Below, in pieces: positions 25,171-32,283 of a stretch of 34,295 nucleotides of DNA. The notes under the pieces were generated by a model, which made no database searches, had not been told where the DNA came from, and was given only the letters and a program-made list of their open reading frames with translations. Made by a program: the position numbers and the translations under genes. Positions within the stretch are counted from its first letter, which is position 1. Every line of letters begins with the position of its first letter. Source of the DNA: a virus. Where the stretch lies: the IMG/VR virus record IMGVR_UViG_3300006339_000152, positions 1-34,295 of that record, one strand, 5' to 3'.

Positions 25171-25919
25171 AGATATTATTAACAGGTAGTGATGGATTTA
25201 TTGGTAAAAATCTTTCAGTATGGTTATCAGAAAAACATTTTGATGTAATTGGTTTAGACCGTAATACAGGTAAAGAATTACTTACCTGTGATTTAAAATA
25301 TGATGTTGATTGTGTTGTACATCTGGCAGGTCTATCTGGTGTCAGACAAAGTTTTGAAAATCCTACAGACTATTGGAAACAAAACGTTATCGTAAGTCAA
25401 AGAATATTTGACTATTTTAAAGATACAAGAATTTTGTATGCAAGTTCAAGTACTGCATATGAACCCTGGAGAAATCCTTATGCAATGAGTAAGTATAGTA
25501 TGGAACAAATTGCTCCTGCAAATAGTTTAGGTATGAGATTTACTACTGTATATGGACCAGGTGCAAGAGATACTATGTTGATACCAAAAATTTTAAAAAA
25601 TGATGTGCCATATGTTAATACAAATCATAGTAGAGATTTTATACACGTGTATGATATTTGTTCAGCGATTGAATCTATATTAAGACAAAAATCAATTACA
25701 GCATTTCCTGAAAAGACAGGTGCAATAGATATAGGAACAGGTATTACAAATAAGTTAACTGATATGATGGACTACTTTGGAATTACTCCTGAAAAAAGAG
25801 TTGGTGGTGATACTGAAAGACTTGACAACAAAGCAAACATAGACGCAATGACAAGTTATGGTTGGGAACCTCAATATGAAGTAAAGAAATATATTGAAGA
25901 TAATAGGAGAACGAATTAA
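25167..25919 (+). CDS. NAD-dependent nucleotide-sugar epimerase/dehydratase (extended SDR)
   Basis: The 250-residue protein has the nucleotide-binding LLTGSDGFIGKNL (G7-x2-G10-x2-G13), VVHLAGLSGV, a serine in YASSSTAYE and the catalytic pair Y105-AMS-K109. Later come GMRFTTVYGPGA and SRDFIHVYDIC, both standard for the extended SDR family of sugar epimerases (GalE/WcaG-like). It is shorter than typical members (about 310-340 residues), mainly in the C-terminal substrate domain. Such enzymes make donor sugars in the cytoplasm, so it could feed the three glycosyltransferases on the opposite strand. The exact reaction cannot be told. It begins on an ATGA overlap with the methyltransferase. Confidence 0.88.
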   Translation: MKILLTGSDGFIGKNLSVWLSEKHFDVIGLDRNTGKELLTCDLKYDVDCVVHLAGLSGVRQSFENPTDYWKQNVIVSQRIFDYFKDTRILYASSSTAYEPWRNPYAMSKYSMEQIAPANSLGMRFTTVYGPGARDTMLIPKILKNDVPYVNTNHSRDFIHVYDICSAIESILRQKSITAFPEKTGAIDIGTGITNKLTDMMDYFGITPEKRVGGDTERLDNKANIDAMTSYGWEPQYEVKKYIEDNRRTN

Positions 25920-25921
25920 AT

Positions 25922-26542
25922 ATGAGTTACTTATATGACACAATAGCAAGATATGGCGACCTTATTCCTTTGAATTGTAATTTAAAGTATAAAATATTTG
26001 AGGAAGGTTTAAAATTATTTGATGATAAATGGGTTCAATATAATCCTAGAAAAAAGATTGCTAGGTATGGTTTAAGTATTACTAGTTTGGATGGTAATTT
26101 TTCTGGCATACCAGATTTGGATTCAATAAAAGAATATAATAGAGAAAATAATTTAAAACTTAATGAACCAGATTTTAAAACTCTAACCCCCTTTTGGCCT
26201 TATGTTGAATCAGTATTATCAAAATTTAAAAATCATTTAGGAAGAACTCATATTATTAAGATGTCAGCGGGTGGACAATTTCCATCTCATAGAGACCATT
26301 TTGATAGAGAATTACCAACGTGTAGATTATTTGTTCCAATCTATAATTGTAATCCACCATATAATTATTTTATTTTAGATAATAAAGTTTTGAATTTTGA
26401 ATACGGAAGATTATATTTTTTAAATACTGCTAAAGAACATATAGTATTTACAAGTAAACAAGAATCAATGTTTATAGTAGCAAATACTATCTTAACAGAA
26501 AAATCTACTGATTTAATATTACATAATATGATGAGTAGTTAA
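25922..26542 (+). CDS. 2OG-Fe(II) oxygenase-like protein 1 (Asp/Asn hydroxylase type)
   Basis: The 206-residue protein has a double-stranded beta helix pattern. H123-R-D125 (FPSHRDHFD) and H173 (NTAKEHIVF) form the HxD...H iron triad, and GRLYFLN precedes the distal His as in aspartyl/asparaginyl beta-hydroxylase relatives. The usual Arg ten residues after the last His is not seen (K179 lies nearby), so 2-oxoglutarate binding may differ. The helical N-terminal 100 residues have no known motif. First of three oxygenase-like genes in a row; the next gene starts directly after its stop. Likely hydroxylates a protein or sugar-linked substrate, identity unknown. Confidence 0.68.
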   Translation: MSYLYDTIARYGDLIPLNCNLKYKIFEEGLKLFDDKWVQYNPRKKIARYGLSITSLDGNFSGIPDLDSIKEYNRENNLKLNEPDFKTLTPFWPYVESVLSKFKNHLGRTHIIKMSAGGQFPSHRDHFDRELPTCRLFVPIYNCNPPYNYFILDNKVLNFEYGRLYFLNTAKEHIVFTSKQESMFIVANTILTEKSTDLILHNMMSS

Positions 26543-27091
26543 ATGAACTCATACCAATGTATAAATGATATAATAAGTATTGATGAAAGAAAGCAACTTT
26601 TGTCTGAAGCAATGAGTTATAATTATGAAAATTATAAAACTTATAAAGGAACACCTACAGGAATACAAGTTGTTAGTACATACAAAGGAGCTGTTCCTAT
26701 AGTAGGTTTGGTTAAAAAAATGATTAATAAGACCAACCCTAAATTGAATTTTTTTATAGCAGTTTTTATGAAGTTTGCTCCAAATGATGGAACTGGAATA
26801 GGTAACAATAACTATGGTATTCATAAAGATGACCACCTTGGAAGAACGTCTTGTATTACTTGGGCATTATATCCAGAATTAAAAGATTTTTCTCCCATAA
26901 AATATTATAATGAAGATGAAACTTTTAATGAAGCTGTATATTATAAAGAGAAACCTTTAATCATTACAACTAGAAATAATCATAGTGTTGATAATAAAAG
27001 TGAAAAAGCAAGATATACTTTTCAAATATGTTTTTATGATTCAATAGAAAAATTGGCAGAATTAGACCAAAAGGGAGAATTGTTTATATGA
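26543..27091 (+). CDS. 2OG-Fe(II) oxygenase-like protein 2
   Basis: The 182-residue protein shows all four diagnostic residues. H94-K-D96 (NYGIHKDDHLG) and H147 (TRNNHSVDN) bind iron, and R157 (EKARYTFQI), ten residues on, is in place for the 2-oxoglutarate carboxylate. The N-terminal half (NDIISIDERKQLLSEAM) looks like the start of a prolyl-4-hydroxylase-type phage oxygenase, and length matches such phage proteins (about 180-200 aa). It sits directly after oxygenase 1 and overlaps oxygenase 3 by ATGA. This is the most convincing enzyme of the three. Substrate unknown. Confidence 0.75.
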   Translation: MNSYQCINDIISIDERKQLLSEAMSYNYENYKTYKGTPTGIQVVSTYKGAVPIVGLVKKMINKTNPKLNFFIAVFMKFAPNDGTGIGNNNYGIHKDDHLGRTSCITWALYPELKDFSPIKYYNEDETFNEAVYYKEKPLIITTRNNHSVDNKSEKARYTFQICFYDSIEKLAELDQKGELFI

Positions 27092-27633
27092 AAACAGATA
27101 TAAAAACTCTTCGCCAATACGCTAGATTAAAAAAACTTCCTGAAGTTATTAATCTTGGTAATATTGAAGAAAGTAAAAGATTATCTCTATTAAAAGATGT
27201 TGATAAAACACCTATAAGTAATGAACGTGCTATTAATAATAGAAAGGGTGTGTATGGTGTAGAACATAATTATTTAACACCAGCAGGAAAAACTTATAAT
27301 CAAAGGCATATAGATTACTTTAATATTGATATAGAATGCTTAAAAAATTTTATAGATAAATCTGATTGGAGATATGCAGAATTAGAAAAAAAATCAAATA
27401 TACCTGAACATTTAGATAACCCTTATTATTATAGATTAATTGTTATGTTAAAAGGCGAACACGAATTTATTTCAAAAAAAAATAAAATTATAATGCGTGA
27501 AGGAGAGGTTTGGTTTATTAACTCCGCTTATCACCATTCGGTATACAATATTAACAAAGATAAAAGAATTGCATTGTTAGGAAAAATGGAGATTAATGAA
27601 AACAATACCAAATTATTACGAGCTAGAACCTGA
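27088..27633 (+). CDS. 2OG-Fe(II) oxygenase-like protein 3 (Asp/Asn hydroxylase type)
   Basis: The 181-residue protein has H108-L-D110 (NIPEHLDNP), H150 (SAYHHSVYN) and R160 (KDKRIALL), the HxD...H...R set with the usual ten-residue H-to-R gap. RLIVMLKGEHEF and REGEVWFINSAYHHSV are close to cupin-type aspartyl hydroxylases. The N-terminus is basic and carries no motif. It starts on ATGA in the stop of oxygenase 2, and its last 38 nt overlap the radical SAM gene, so all are co-translated. Only weak resemblance to the other two outside the metal site, so they are probably ancient paralogues or independent gains. Confidence 0.7.
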   Translation: MKTDIKTLRQYARLKKLPEVINLGNIEESKRLSLLKDVDKTPISNERAINNRKGVYGVEHNYLTPAGKTYNQRHIDYFNIDIECLKNFIDKSDWRYAELEKKSNIPEHLDNPYYYRLIVMLKGEHEFISKKNKIIMREGEVWFINSAYHHSVYNINKDKRIALLGKMEINENNTKLLRART

Positions 27634-28525
27634 AAATAACATTTTTCAAGATGTTGTAATTGATGTTACACATAGATGTAATATGAATTGTAAGAATTGT
27701 TATATTCCAAATAGAGAAATACCTGATATGGATATTAACAAAATGTTAGAGGCAATTAAAAAGTTTCCTAAAAAAACAATGATACGAATTATTGGTGCAG
27801 AACCAACTATGCGTAAAGATTTACCAGAAATGATAACTCTTATTAAAAAAACTGGTCATAGGTGTACTTTAATTACAAACGGTTTAAGATTAGCAAATGA
27901 CTCATATGTAAAAACTTTAAAACAACACGGTTTAACACATTGTTATATTAGTATGAATGGTGCTGATAATGATGATTGGTATGAGAAAATAGATGAGTTA
28001 AGATGTGCTACTAAAAAAGTAAAAGCTCTTGAAAATTTAAAAAATAATAAATTTCTTATTGACACAGGAACAATTATTGTAAAAGGTATTAATGATGATG
28101 TAATAAGTAGACTATTATCTATGTTTGAAAGATTAGAAGTTAAAAATGTAATGGCTAGAATAAAAAATGTAGGCAATCTTGGTAGAAGTATGTATGATAA
28201 TGAAAGTGGAAATTATACTATGGATGATTTGATAGGGTTGGCAAGTAAACAAACTGGTCTTAGCGTAGATTATATTGAATCGTGGCGAAACAAACCTATC
28301 TATCAAAACACCGAACCAGAAATAGATAGTTTTATTTTTCCATTAAAAAAAGAACAAGAAGGTAAACTATTACATAAAAGTGGTATATGGTTTAAAATAG
28401 CAAATTGGAAAGGCAATGGCGGTAAAATACCTTTTGCAGGTCAAACTAGAAGAGGTAGATTAACACCTGATTTTAAAGTTGCACCTTTCTTTGAACACGT
28501 GGTAGCAAATGAAGGCGGATATTAA
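27596..28525 (+). CDS. Radical SAM enzyme (third), without SPASM
   Basis: The 309-residue protein has C28-x3-C32-x2-C35-Y (CNMNCKNCY), the classical radical SAM cluster motif, then RIIGAEPTMRKDLPEMI (GAEP at 67-70 for S-adenosylmethionine) and TLITNGLRL, with DTGTIIVKGIND further on. No C-terminal Cys cluster is present. The sequence style (G-x-EPTMR) differs from the two minus-strand enzymes, so it belongs to another subgroup. The start has GGAG five nt upstream, inside the end of oxygenase 3. The C-terminal part (about 240-309) is basic with KGNGGKIPFAGQTRRGRLTP. Substrate unknown; adjacency to the oxygenases and a GNAT-like protein suggests a shared modification pathway. Confidence 0.82.
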   Translation: MKTIPNYYELEPENNIFQDVVIDVTHRCNMNCKNCYIPNREIPDMDINKMLEAIKKFPKKTMIRIIGAEPTMRKDLPEMITLIKKTGHRCTLITNGLRLANDSYVKTLKQHGLTHCYISMNGADNDDWYEKIDELRCATKKVKALENLKNNKFLIDTGTIIVKGINDDVISRLLSMFERLEVKNVMARIKNVGNLGRSMYDNESGNYTMDDLIGLASKQTGLSVDYIESWRNKPIYQNTEPEIDSFIFPLKKEQEGKLLHKSGIWFKIANWKGNGGKIPFAGQTRRGRLTPDFKVAPFFEHVVANEGGY

Positions 28526-29087
28526 TATAAAAAATGTTTTAAATGATAAAGATACATTATCTAAATTATCATCTAAAGCAGTAAAAGACTCTTATCATAA
28601 TTTTCACAATTTTGATAGAAGACTATCAAATTATTTAAATTATCATATTGTAGAATATGAAAATGAAGTTATTGCAATGGCAGGAATGTTTCAAAGTAAA
28701 TTTTGGCCTTCTAATTTTGTAAGAGTATTAGATAGATGTTATTATTTTAAAAAGGTAAGAAGTAATACATTGAATTCTTATCAAACAGGTGGAATTGCTA
28801 CAACTCATTTATTACCTTTACATATAAAAATAGCGTTAGAAAAAAACTTGATACCTTTCTTTTCAATAGCTGGTATTAAAAGAAGAGCTGCTATGAAAAA
28901 GATGATAAAGAGGTGGAATATTAATCACAAACACAAATTAGTGCTGTTGCCTAAAATGTACTTTACCTGTAATCAAAATGTTGATGAAAATCCAAACGAT
29001 ATTTTTTGCTGGCAAAATGTTGCAATTTTAGACGTTGATGGTTATAAAAATTTTAATTTACCTTACCGTGAATTAAAGCGTAACTGA
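28509..29087 (+). CDS. GNAT-like protein, putative acyltransferase
   Basis: The 192-residue protein has a strand pair YHIVEYENEVIAMAGMFQS, then VRVLDRCYYFKKVRS, a helix TTHLLPLHIKIALEKNLIPFF and KRRAAMKKMIKRWNI, an order that resembles GNAT N-acetyltransferases and their phage relatives. The typical Q/RxxGxG/A acetyl-CoA loop is not obvious, so the call is tentative. The ATG lies inside the last 17 nt of the radical SAM gene. The 3' end overlaps the minus-strand gene at 29073 by 15 nt, tail to tail. If it is an acyltransferase it could act on amino sugars made or attached by the neighbours. Confidence 0.42.
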   Translation: MKADINIKNVLNDKDTLSKLSSKAVKDSYHNFHNFDRRLSNYLNYHIVEYENEVIAMAGMFQSKFWPSNFVRVLDRCYYFKKVRSNTLNSYQTGGIATTHLLPLHIKIALEKNLIPFFSIAGIKRRAAMKKMIKRWNINHKHKLVLLPKMYFTCNQNVDENPNDIFCWQNVAILDVDGYKNFNLPYRELKRN

Positions 29088-29402
29088 AGGTTCAGTTTCA
29101 CCAACTAGTTCCTCAGTAAATACTATATTATTACTTGAGCAATAGTTTTCTCTAGCAGTTTCATTAGCAACTCCTATATCACTTTCTTGTAATAAATCGG
29201 CAGTTGCTCCATCTTTGTAATTTAATTTATAATATTGCTTTAAACCATCATTTGACTCAAGCTTTTCGTAAGATATAATAGATGGATTAGCTCCATCATC
29301 TGCTTTTAAGCTTTCTATATATGCTTTTGCTTCATCATTAACTTGATACCACTCCGTATCAGTATTTGGTCTGGTGTATGTAATTAGTGTCCAGAAACTC
29401 AT
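29073..29402 (-). CDS. Small acidic protein (109 aa), function unknown
   Basis: I start it at 29402 because AAGGAG lies 7-8 nt upstream and the product begins MSFWTLITYTRPNTDTEWYQ; an in-frame ATG 27 nt earlier would be preceded by poor signals and would span the ribosome site. The product is acidic, with ADDGANPSIISYEKLESNDG and a C-terminal GETEPSVTL. No domain recognised. It is the only minus-strand gene right of 24.6 kb and has its own leftward late promoter (29433-29440). It may be a small virion or regulatory protein; the sequence does not tell. Confidence 0.6.
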   Translation of the reverse strand: MSFWTLITYTRPNTDTEWYQVNDEAKAYIESLKADDGANPSIISYEKLESNDGLKQYYKLNYKDGATADLLQESDIGVANETARENYCSSNNIVFTEELVGETEPSVTL

Positions 29403-29432
29403 AAATATTCTCCTTTTAATATGTAACATTAT

Positions 29433-29440
29433 TATTTATA
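29433..29440 (-). promoter_or_regulatory. T4-type late promoter box (leftward), half of a divergent pair
   Basis: TATTTATA on the plus strand reads TATAAATA on the minus strand, giving a start near 29427 and about 25 nt of leader with AAGGAG before the ATG at 29402. It lies 4 nt from the rightward box at 29445-29452. Confidence 0.68.
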
Positions 29441-29444
29441 CCTG

Positions 29445-29452
29445 TATAAATA
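29445..29452 (+). promoter_or_regulatory. T4-type late promoter box (rightward), half of a divergent pair
   Basis: Exact TATAAATA. Expected start near 29458, giving about 26 nt of leader with GGAGAT before the ATG at 29484. With the leftward box it forms TATTTATA-CCTG-TATAAATA, whose two boxes are perfect mirror images. Confidence 0.7.
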
Positions 29453-29483
29453 GTAATATGAGTTTAAAAATGGAGATAAATGT

Positions 29484-29687
29484 ATGATAACAATTGACAA
29501 AAAAGAGTATGATGAAACGAAGTTTAGTCCTGAATTACAGAATTGCATAGCAGTAAGACAAGAAATCCAGGTAAGCAAAACTAGACATTTAATTGAGATT
29601 GAAAAGATAGATGTTTTAACTAAATATTACAACGAAAAAATAGTCAAATTGATTAAAAAAGAAGTACCAGAATCCGAGAAAAAGTAA
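29484..29687 (+). CDS. Small helical protein (67 aa), function unknown
   Basis: The 67-residue, Lys/Glu/Ile-rich product (ITIDKKEYDETKFSPELQNC, then IAVRQEIQVSKTRHLIEIEK) is predicted all-helical with heptad-like spacing after residue 20. GGAGAT precedes the ATG by 7 nt. It is the first gene of a new rightward transcription unit and its stop is followed directly by the ATG of the 111-residue gene. It could be a chaperone or small structural subunit for the downstream fibre genes, by location only. Confidence 0.5.
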   Translation: MITIDKKEYDETKFSPELQNCIAVRQEIQVSKTRHLIEIEKIDVLTKYYNEKIVKLIKKEVPESEKK

Positions 29688-30023
29688 ATGGCAGCAATAG
29701 CTAATCTAACGATAGACCAAGGCGCAACCTTTAGTTCAGACGTAACTGTAAAGGATGCTAATGGACAGGCGTTTGACCTAACTGGTTATACGGCGGCGGC
29801 GAAGATGGCTAAAGGTTTTGCTTCCACAAGAACAAGAATTAATATGTCTACTTCAATAGCAGCAGACGCTACCACAGGAGTAGTTACTCTCTCATTAACA
29901 GCAACAGAAACAGGTGATTTGGATGCTGAGAGATATGTGTACGACCTTGAGATTACAAAGGATGCTGGAGTTACTAGAGTTATTGAAGGCATTATAACTG
30001 TAAGACCACAGGTTACTGTCTAA
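29688..30023 (+). CDS. Ig-like fibre/baseplate small virion protein (111 aa)
   Basis: The 111-residue protein starts MAAIANLTIDQGATFSSDVT, then NGQAFDLTGYTAAAKM, a middle TGVVTLSLTATETGDLDAER, and ends YVYDLEITKDAGVTRVIEGI-ITVRPQVTV. This is the Ig-like N-terminal module of phage baseplate/fibre adaptor proteins (BppU-like type), here as a stand-alone protein, as I recall from marine myoviruses. It probably connects fibres to other virion parts. It begins directly after the preceding stop. It is followed by a 34-nt gap containing a late promoter. Confidence 0.68.
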   Translation: MAAIANLTIDQGATFSSDVTVKDANGQAFDLTGYTAAAKMAKGFASTRTRINMSTSIAADATTGVVTLSLTATETGDLDAERYVYDLEITKDAGVTRVIEGIITVRPQVTV

Positions 30024-30031
30024 TTAAATAT

Positions 30032-30039
30032 TATAAATA
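30032..30039 (+). promoter_or_regulatory. T4-type late promoter box TATAAATA
   Basis: Exact consensus in the 34-nt gap after the Ig-like gene. Expected start near 30045, giving a short leader that starts within or just before AGGAGAG and the ATG at 30058. Confidence 0.65.
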
Positions 30040-30057
30040 TTCACAGGAGAGAATTGG

Positions 30058-30336
30058 ATGGCAGATATTACAGCCACGGTAGGGCAAAAAACTACTACAA
30101 CAGCAAATATAAATGTAAATACTGGAGATGGTCCAGAGGCAGTTTCGGTAACTTTACCATCTACGGTAGCAGTACAAAATTCTTCCCTAAAATTTGCTCT
30201 TCTTGGTGATGTTGACACAACACATTTAGATGATGGCGCAATGATTCAATATAGGTCTAGTGATAATAAATTTGTAACTAGAACCGAAATAGTTACTACA
30301 ACAGGAACACTATTATTTAATTGTGGGAGTTTTTAA
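30058..30336 (+). CDS. Small beta-rich virion protein (92 aa)
   Basis: The 92-residue protein has Thr/Val/Asn-rich strands (TATVGQKTTTTANINVNTGD, then LKFALLGDVDTTHLDDGAMI and a C-terminal VTTTGTLLFNCGSF). It looks like a small beta-sandwich adaptor rather than an enzyme. A strong AGGAGAG ribosome site and its own late promoter imply high late expression, as for a virion part. The fibre gene begins 10 nt downstream. No family recognised. Confidence 0.55.
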   Translation: MADITATVGQKTTTTANINVNTGDGPEAVSVTLPSTVAVQNSSLKFALLGDVDTTHLDDGAMIQYRSSDNKFVTRTEIVTTTGTLLFNCGSF

Positions 30337-30346
30337 AAACTAGCAT

Positions 30347-32059
30347 ATGGCAACAGTAATACAGATAAAACGTTCATCAAGTACTTCAGCACCAGCTACA
30401 TTAAAACTTGGGGAATTAGCATTTACTTATGGAACAGGAACTCAAGGTAATCTAGGAGATAGATTATTCATTGGGGAAGGTGGAGTTGATGGAAATGGTG
30501 ACGCAAATAATATATCAGTTATCGGTGGACAATATTTCGCTGAAATTTTGGATCACGTACAAGGTACATTAACAGCAAACGGTGCTGTAATAATAGATTC
30601 AAATAAAGCAATAGACGAATTCATTGTAGGTAATTCTACTAGTGTAGGTGGAACAATAAAATTTAATGAAGGTACTAATAACGGTACTAACTTTGTAGGA
30701 CTTAAAGCACCTAACTTACTATCAGCTACAACAACATTTGCATTACCAGGTGCTGATGGTTCTCCTGGTCAGTTCTTAAAAACTGACGGTGCTGGTAATT
30801 TAGAGTTTATGACTGTTAATCAATATATTGATTTAGCAGGTGATACAGGAACAGATACTTACAATACAGCTGAAACATTAACTTTCGCTGGTGGCGCAGG
30901 TATGGATACAGTTGTTACCGATAACAATGTAGAAATTCAGGCGAACACATTAACAGATTCAAATTTATCGGGTAGTGCAGGTATATCAAATTCTAATTTA
31001 GCAAATCCTACTACAACATTAGGTAGTTCAGTATTAACTTTAGGTGCTACTGAAACAGATATTGCAGGATTAACTTCTTTAGTAATTGATGACATTACAA
31101 TTGACGGTCAATCAGTTACAACAACAGCGGCAAATAAAAATATTAATTTAACACCACACGGAACAGGTACAGTTATTTTACCAAGTGGTTATGAAGATAG
31201 AGCAGGATTTCAAAATCAATCAGTTGCAAACAAAGCATACGTTGACCAAGTTGCTCAAGGTTTAGATACTAAACCATCTTGTAAAGCAGCAACAACTGCT
31301 GATTTAGTAGCAACTTATAATAATGGAACATTAGGTGTTGGTGCAACATTAACAGCAGATTTTAACGGTGCAATATCAGTTGACGATATAGCATTAAGTG
31401 TTAACGATAGACTTTTAGTTAAAGACCAAACAGACGCAACCGAAAACGGTATTTATAAAGTTGACCAAGTTGGTACTGGATCAACTCCTTTTATATTAAC
31501 AAGAGCAACTCCAGAAGACCAACCATCTGAATTAAGTGGTGGTTCATTTGTATTTGTAGAAGAAGGAACTATTGGTTCTAACAATGGATATACATTTACA
31601 CATACAGGACAACCAGTATTTGGAACAACTGATTTAGATGTATCACAATTTTCTGGTGCAGGTCAAATTACTGCAGGTGCAGGTTTGATTAAAGATGGTA
31701 ATACGATAGATACAAATCCTGATAATAGTTCAATTGAAGTTTCAGGTGACCAAATAAGAGTTAAACCTTTAGGTGTTACAGATTCAATGATTGCAAATAA
31801 TACTTTAACAGGTGCTAAATTTGCTGATCCTCTTTATTTCAAAGATGAGTCTTCAACACAAGGACAAGTTTCAATTGGAGGCACTTTAGAATTTTTAGCA
31901 GGTGAAGGAATTAATACAATTGCTAGTGGCAATCAATTACAAATAGTTGGAGAATTAGCAAGTACATCAAACATTGGTGTTGCTTCTTTTTCTGCTGATA
32001 ACTTTACAATAACAGCTGGTGACGTTGAAGTAACTACAGTAGATGGAGGAACTTTCTAA
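30347..32059 (+). CDS. Tail fibre protein (570 aa)
   Basis: The 570-residue protein opens with VIQIKRSSSTSAPATLKLGE, then LAFTYGTGTQGNLGDRLFIG, the 'KRS...P..L..GELA' head common to phage fibres. The middle repeats small beta motifs: LSGSAGISNSNLANPTT matches the fibre protein at 6936-8438. About residues 284-405 form a domain NQSVANKAYVDQVAQGLDTK followed by DDIALSVNDRLLVKDQTDAT and ENGIYKVDQVG, seen in many phage fibres. C-terminal repeats (SIEVSGDQIRVKPLGVTDSM) end the chain. The next gene overlaps by 1 nt (TAATG). Ribosome site is poor (GGGAG 17 nt away). Likely binds host surface. Confidence 0.75.
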   Translation: MATVIQIKRSSSTSAPATLKLGELAFTYGTGTQGNLGDRLFIGEGGVDGNGDANNISVIGGQYFAEILDHVQGTLTANGAVIIDSNKAIDEFIVGNSTSVGGTIKFNEGTNNGTNFVGLKAPNLLSATTTFALPGADGSPGQFLKTDGAGNLEFMTVNQYIDLAGDTGTDTYNTAETLTFAGGAGMDTVVTDNNVEIQANTLTDSNLSGSAGISNSNLANPTTTLGSSVLTLGATETDIAGLTSLVIDDITIDGQSVTTTAANKNINLTPHGTGTVILPSGYEDRAGFQNQSVANKAYVDQVAQGLDTKPSCKAATTADLVATYNNGTLGVGATLTADFNGAISVDDIALSVNDRLLVKDQTDATENGIYKVDQVGTGSTPFILTRATPEDQPSELSGGSFVFVEEGTIGSNNGYTFTHTGQPVFGTTDLDVSQFSGAGQITAGAGLIKDGNTIDTNPDNSSIEVSGDQIRVKPLGVTDSMIANNTLTGAKFADPLYFKDESSTQGQVSIGGTLEFLAGEGINTIASGNQLQIVGELASTSNIGVASFSADNFTITAGDVEVTTVDGGTF

Positions 32060-32280
32060 TGTTTGGTTGGATAAAAAGATTAATTAATAAAACAGTTAGT
32101 TCTTACGAACCAGTTAAACCAAAGACTACTACTATTACAATTAAAGATTTAAAGAACAAAACAAAAAAAGAATTAGAGAGAATTGGTAGAAAATTAGGAA
32201 TTGAATTAGATAGAAGATTATCTAAAACAAAATTAGTAAATAGAATTAAATTTAGGGCGAAATTAAAAAGGAAGAAATAA
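32059..32280 (+). CDS. Small basic protein with SAP/HeH-like helices (73 aa)
   Basis: The 73-residue, strongly basic protein (over a third Lys/Arg) has an N-terminal amphipathic MFGWIKRLINK, then a Pro/Thr linker and TITIKDLKNKTKKELERIGR with KLGIELDRRLSKTKLVNRIK. The last part has the spacing of a SAP, HeH or Rho-N helix-extended-helix: 'dLk..tKkeLe.ig..lGI..d.r.sK..Lv..i'. Such motifs bind nucleic acids or proteins. It starts inside the stop of the fibre gene (TAATG), so it is translationally coupled. Sitting between fibre genes is unexpected. Either a DNA-binding role unrelated to fibres or an assembly helper. Confidence 0.5.
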   Translation: MFGWIKRLINKTVSSYEPVKPKTTTITIKDLKNKTKKELERIGRKLGIELDRRLSKTKLVNRIKFRAKLKRKK

Positions 32281-32283
32281 ACT

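Noticed and set aside
26549-26836. 95-codon frame on the minus strand inside oxygenase 2
   Set aside because: Covers the metal-site half of a convincing gene in the other direction and encodes only an Ile/Tyr-rich stretch without a motif.
30328-30341. Perfect palindrome AGTTTTTAAAAACT before the fibre gene at 30347
   Set aside because: Folding would allow only about 5 A/T-rich pairs and would cover part of GGGAG; too weak to be called a terminator or an initiation hairpin like the one at gp25.
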